A DNA stretch of 64,000 bases from the NCBI GenBank assembly GCA_964557855.1, contig CAZLBP010000008.1:55039-119038 (forward strand), read 5' to 3'. The translations under genes and the position numbers were made by a program. A model generated the notes under the pieces. It had not been told where the DNA came from. It saw nothing but the letters and a program-made list of their open reading frames with translations, and did no database searches. The DNA is from JAJRZL01 sp964557855 (lineage in GTDB: Bacteria > Zixibacteria > MSB-5A5 > GN15 > FEB-12). The stretch's first letter is position 1, and the number at the start of each line of letters is the position of its first letter. Shown piece after piece: positions 62,529-64,000 of the stretch.

Positions 62529-64000
62529 TCACTTCACCAACACCATCTTCCGCGATTCCGAGTACGAATCAGAAGACAGCCTGTAGATGTAGACACCTGA
62601 TGCCACACTTATCCCAGCTTCATCTCGTCCATTCCACGTGATTGAATAACTGCCGGGAGACAGAGCTTCCTCAACTAACGTACACACTGTCTCACCCAGA
62701 ATATTGCAGATAGTCAAGGTAGTTCGGCTGGTATAGGGAATTGCGAACTCTATCTTTGTCGATGCATTGAACGGATTGGGGTAGTTCGTGGAGAGCTCAA
62801 ATTCGTCTGGAACTTCCGGATCATGTGAGATCTCTATATCCGTACCCGATCCGGGACCGGAGTGGATATACACTACTCCATACCTATACAGATCAACTGC
62901 CGAGAACGCAAAATCATCAATTCCATCACCGTTAATATCGCCTATACCGGCACAGTCCATAGCGAAGTGCTCCTGATAACCGGGGACATCCCTATTGTAC
63001 ATCACAATGTCAGGGAGGTTATCGATTTCAGGACCTCCATAGTAGATCTTTATATGGCCCGAGTTCGGCAGCCCGCTTCGACCTGTGATAATGTCATTGT
63101 AACCATCACTGTTCAGGTCTCCAGCGAGGCGCACTTTGGAAGCAAACTGCGGAATAACTAGATCAGGTATGCTGTCCATTAAAGGACCGCCAAAGAAGAT
63201 ATTGGCTAAAGAATCTTCGCTGCCTGAGCTGGCGACATAAAGATCTTCGTATCCATCGCCGTTGATGTCTCCGAGGTTTTCCAGTAGCCCTCCATAAAAA
63301 TCCTTGTGAGTAGAAAAAGGCTCTTCCCTCGTCAGAATAAGATCAGGTAGAGTGTCAAAAACTGCTCCCCCCCAATACAGGTGAACGGTACCGATTATCT
63401 TCTGAGTGGAGCCGAATCGTAGACTGGCGGCAACATCTGTGGCACCATCGCCATTGAAATCTCCAGCAACAACCCGCTCTCCAAATATAGGGAGGAATCC
63501 CTCTGAATATATCGGATGGACTAAAAGATCAGGTATTGTGTCACTATCTGAGCCAAGGTCAAACAGGAGCATTGCATCCTGTGTGACTACGGTCCAAGCA
63601 ACAACATCATCCAGCCCATTACCATCGAAATCGTTGCCGTGCACAGCGAAGCCCCACGCTTCGAGCGAATCATCACCAAACCACAAGTCTCGACTGGAAT
63701 CTATGGTGGGACCACCGTAATAAACATTTAACTTCCACCCGTACAACTCGCGACCACTGAGGGCGAGGTCATCGAATGAATCGCCATTTATATCGCCAAT
63801 GTTGGAATTGCGCCCGCCGATGTTGTCAAATCGAATGTCATAGAGAGTATCAAGAGGATCGGCCCCGTAGTAAATAAAGGCACTCCACCTATAATCCCAA
63901 ATGAGGATATCATCTTTCCCGTCGTCATTCTGATCTCCGACCGGCACGATCTCATATCCAAACAATGTTTGGATAGTGTCTGCCCTGATTTCTCCCAGGA
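62529..64000 (-). CDS. FG-GAP/VCBS-repeat surface protein with type IX-like C-terminus, 5' partial
   Basis: Seven FG-GAP-type repeats are visible, each with a calcium-loop-like core such as GDINGDSFDDL, GDFNGDGATDV, GDINGDGYEDL or GDLNSDGYNDI. They probably form a beta-propeller. The last 85 residues read NYPNPFNASTKIEFAIP, then LGETVCTLVEE, GVYIYRL and KMVLVK, the FlgD-like or type A sorting domain of FCB secreted proteins. The reading frame is open to the window edge, so the N-terminus and signal peptide lie outside. By eye this gene is more AT-rich than its neighbours. Confidence 0.88.
   Translation of the reverse strand, partial: LGEIRADTIQTLFGYEIVPVGDQNDDGKDDILIWDYRWSAFIYYGADPLDTLYDIRFDNIGGRNSNIGDINGDSFDDLALSGRELYGWKLNVYYGGPTIDSSRDLWFGDDSLEAWGFAVHGNDFDGNGLDDVVAWTVVTQDAMLLFDLGSDSDTIPDLLVHPIYSEGFLPIFGERVVAGDFNGDGATDVAASLRFGSTQKIIGTVHLYWGGAVFDTLPDLILTREEPFSTHKDFYGGLLENLGDINGDGYEDLYVASSGSEDSLANIFFGGPLMDSIPDLVIPQFASKVRLAGDLNSDGYNDIITGRSGLPNSGHIKIYYGGPEIDNLPDIVMYNRDVPGYQEHFAMDCAGIGDINGDGIDDFAFSAVDLYRYGVVYIHSGPGSGTDIEISHDPEVPDEFELSTNYPNPFNASTKIEFAIPYTSRTTLTICNILGETVCTLVEEALSPGSYSITWNGRDEAGISVASGVYIYRLSSDSYSESRKMVLVK

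Noticed and set aside
1..64000. Search for CRISPR arrays, tRNA and rRNA genes
   Set aside because: No regularly spaced direct repeats and no cloverleaf or rRNA-like stretches were recognised in the gaps; a covariance search would be needed to exclude small RNAs.

Overview
The window reads as a chromosomal segment of a diderm, probably motile bacterium of the FCB superphylum. The gene style resembles Candidatus Zixibacteria and neighbouring candidate phyla. This placement is inferred, not proven. The support is: an MglA-type GTPase with several Roadblock proteins, FG-GAP and lamin-tail surface proteins with FlgD-like or type IX-like C-termini, PorV/PorQ-like outer-membrane barrels, a 31-residue AURKAIP1/COX24-type basic protein, and an S1 protein with long charged tails. 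Almost every gene is on the + strand. I found no rRNA, tRNA, CRISPR array, prophage or complete insertion sequence.

Layout. 1-3766: end of murJ and comEC. 3956-15461: the most distinctive block, with a DUF4388 protein, a small membrane protein, four Roadblock/LC7 proteins of different architecture, a Ras-like MglA GTPase with a long tail, then pilB, pilT, pilC and pilS. 15563-20794: PpiC lipoprotein, DGK1/VTE5-like membrane protein, cold-shock protein, a repeat-filled gap, threonine aldolase and an MBL-fold hydrolase. 21068-30796: a Gly-rich RRM protein on the - strand, RNase R, then a tight run of sigma-54-type regulator, outer-membrane barrel, lamin-tail protein, PorV-like barrel and dGTPase. 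30931-35647: RNase H-like protein, DNA polymerase III delta, ECF sigma, anti-sigma, PspC and LiaF-like envelope-stress genes. 35892-41876: cmk, plsC, rpsA, a STAS protein and a diguanylate cyclase. 42262-47585: polysaccharide export and chain-length control with a BY-kinase and a deacetylase. 47814-56557: secreted protein, LapA/LapB-like pair, SPOR protein, mutS, mutL, miaA. 56704-64000: MltD, SppA, HU, the COX24-like small protein, a protein with three internal repeats, and a partial FG-GAP protein on the - strand.

How the genes work together. The 4-15 kb block looks like a polarity or motility switch: the GTPase and its Roadblock partners lie directly upstream of the pilus extension and retraction motors. 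Transcription signals are unusually readable. Four genes (threonine aldolase, rnr, holA, cmk) have a -35/-10 pair so close to the start codon that the mRNA should be leaderless. Intergenic gaps carry at least three families of short, dispersed, palindromic repeats, one of them MITE-like with 9-bp terminal inverted repeats.
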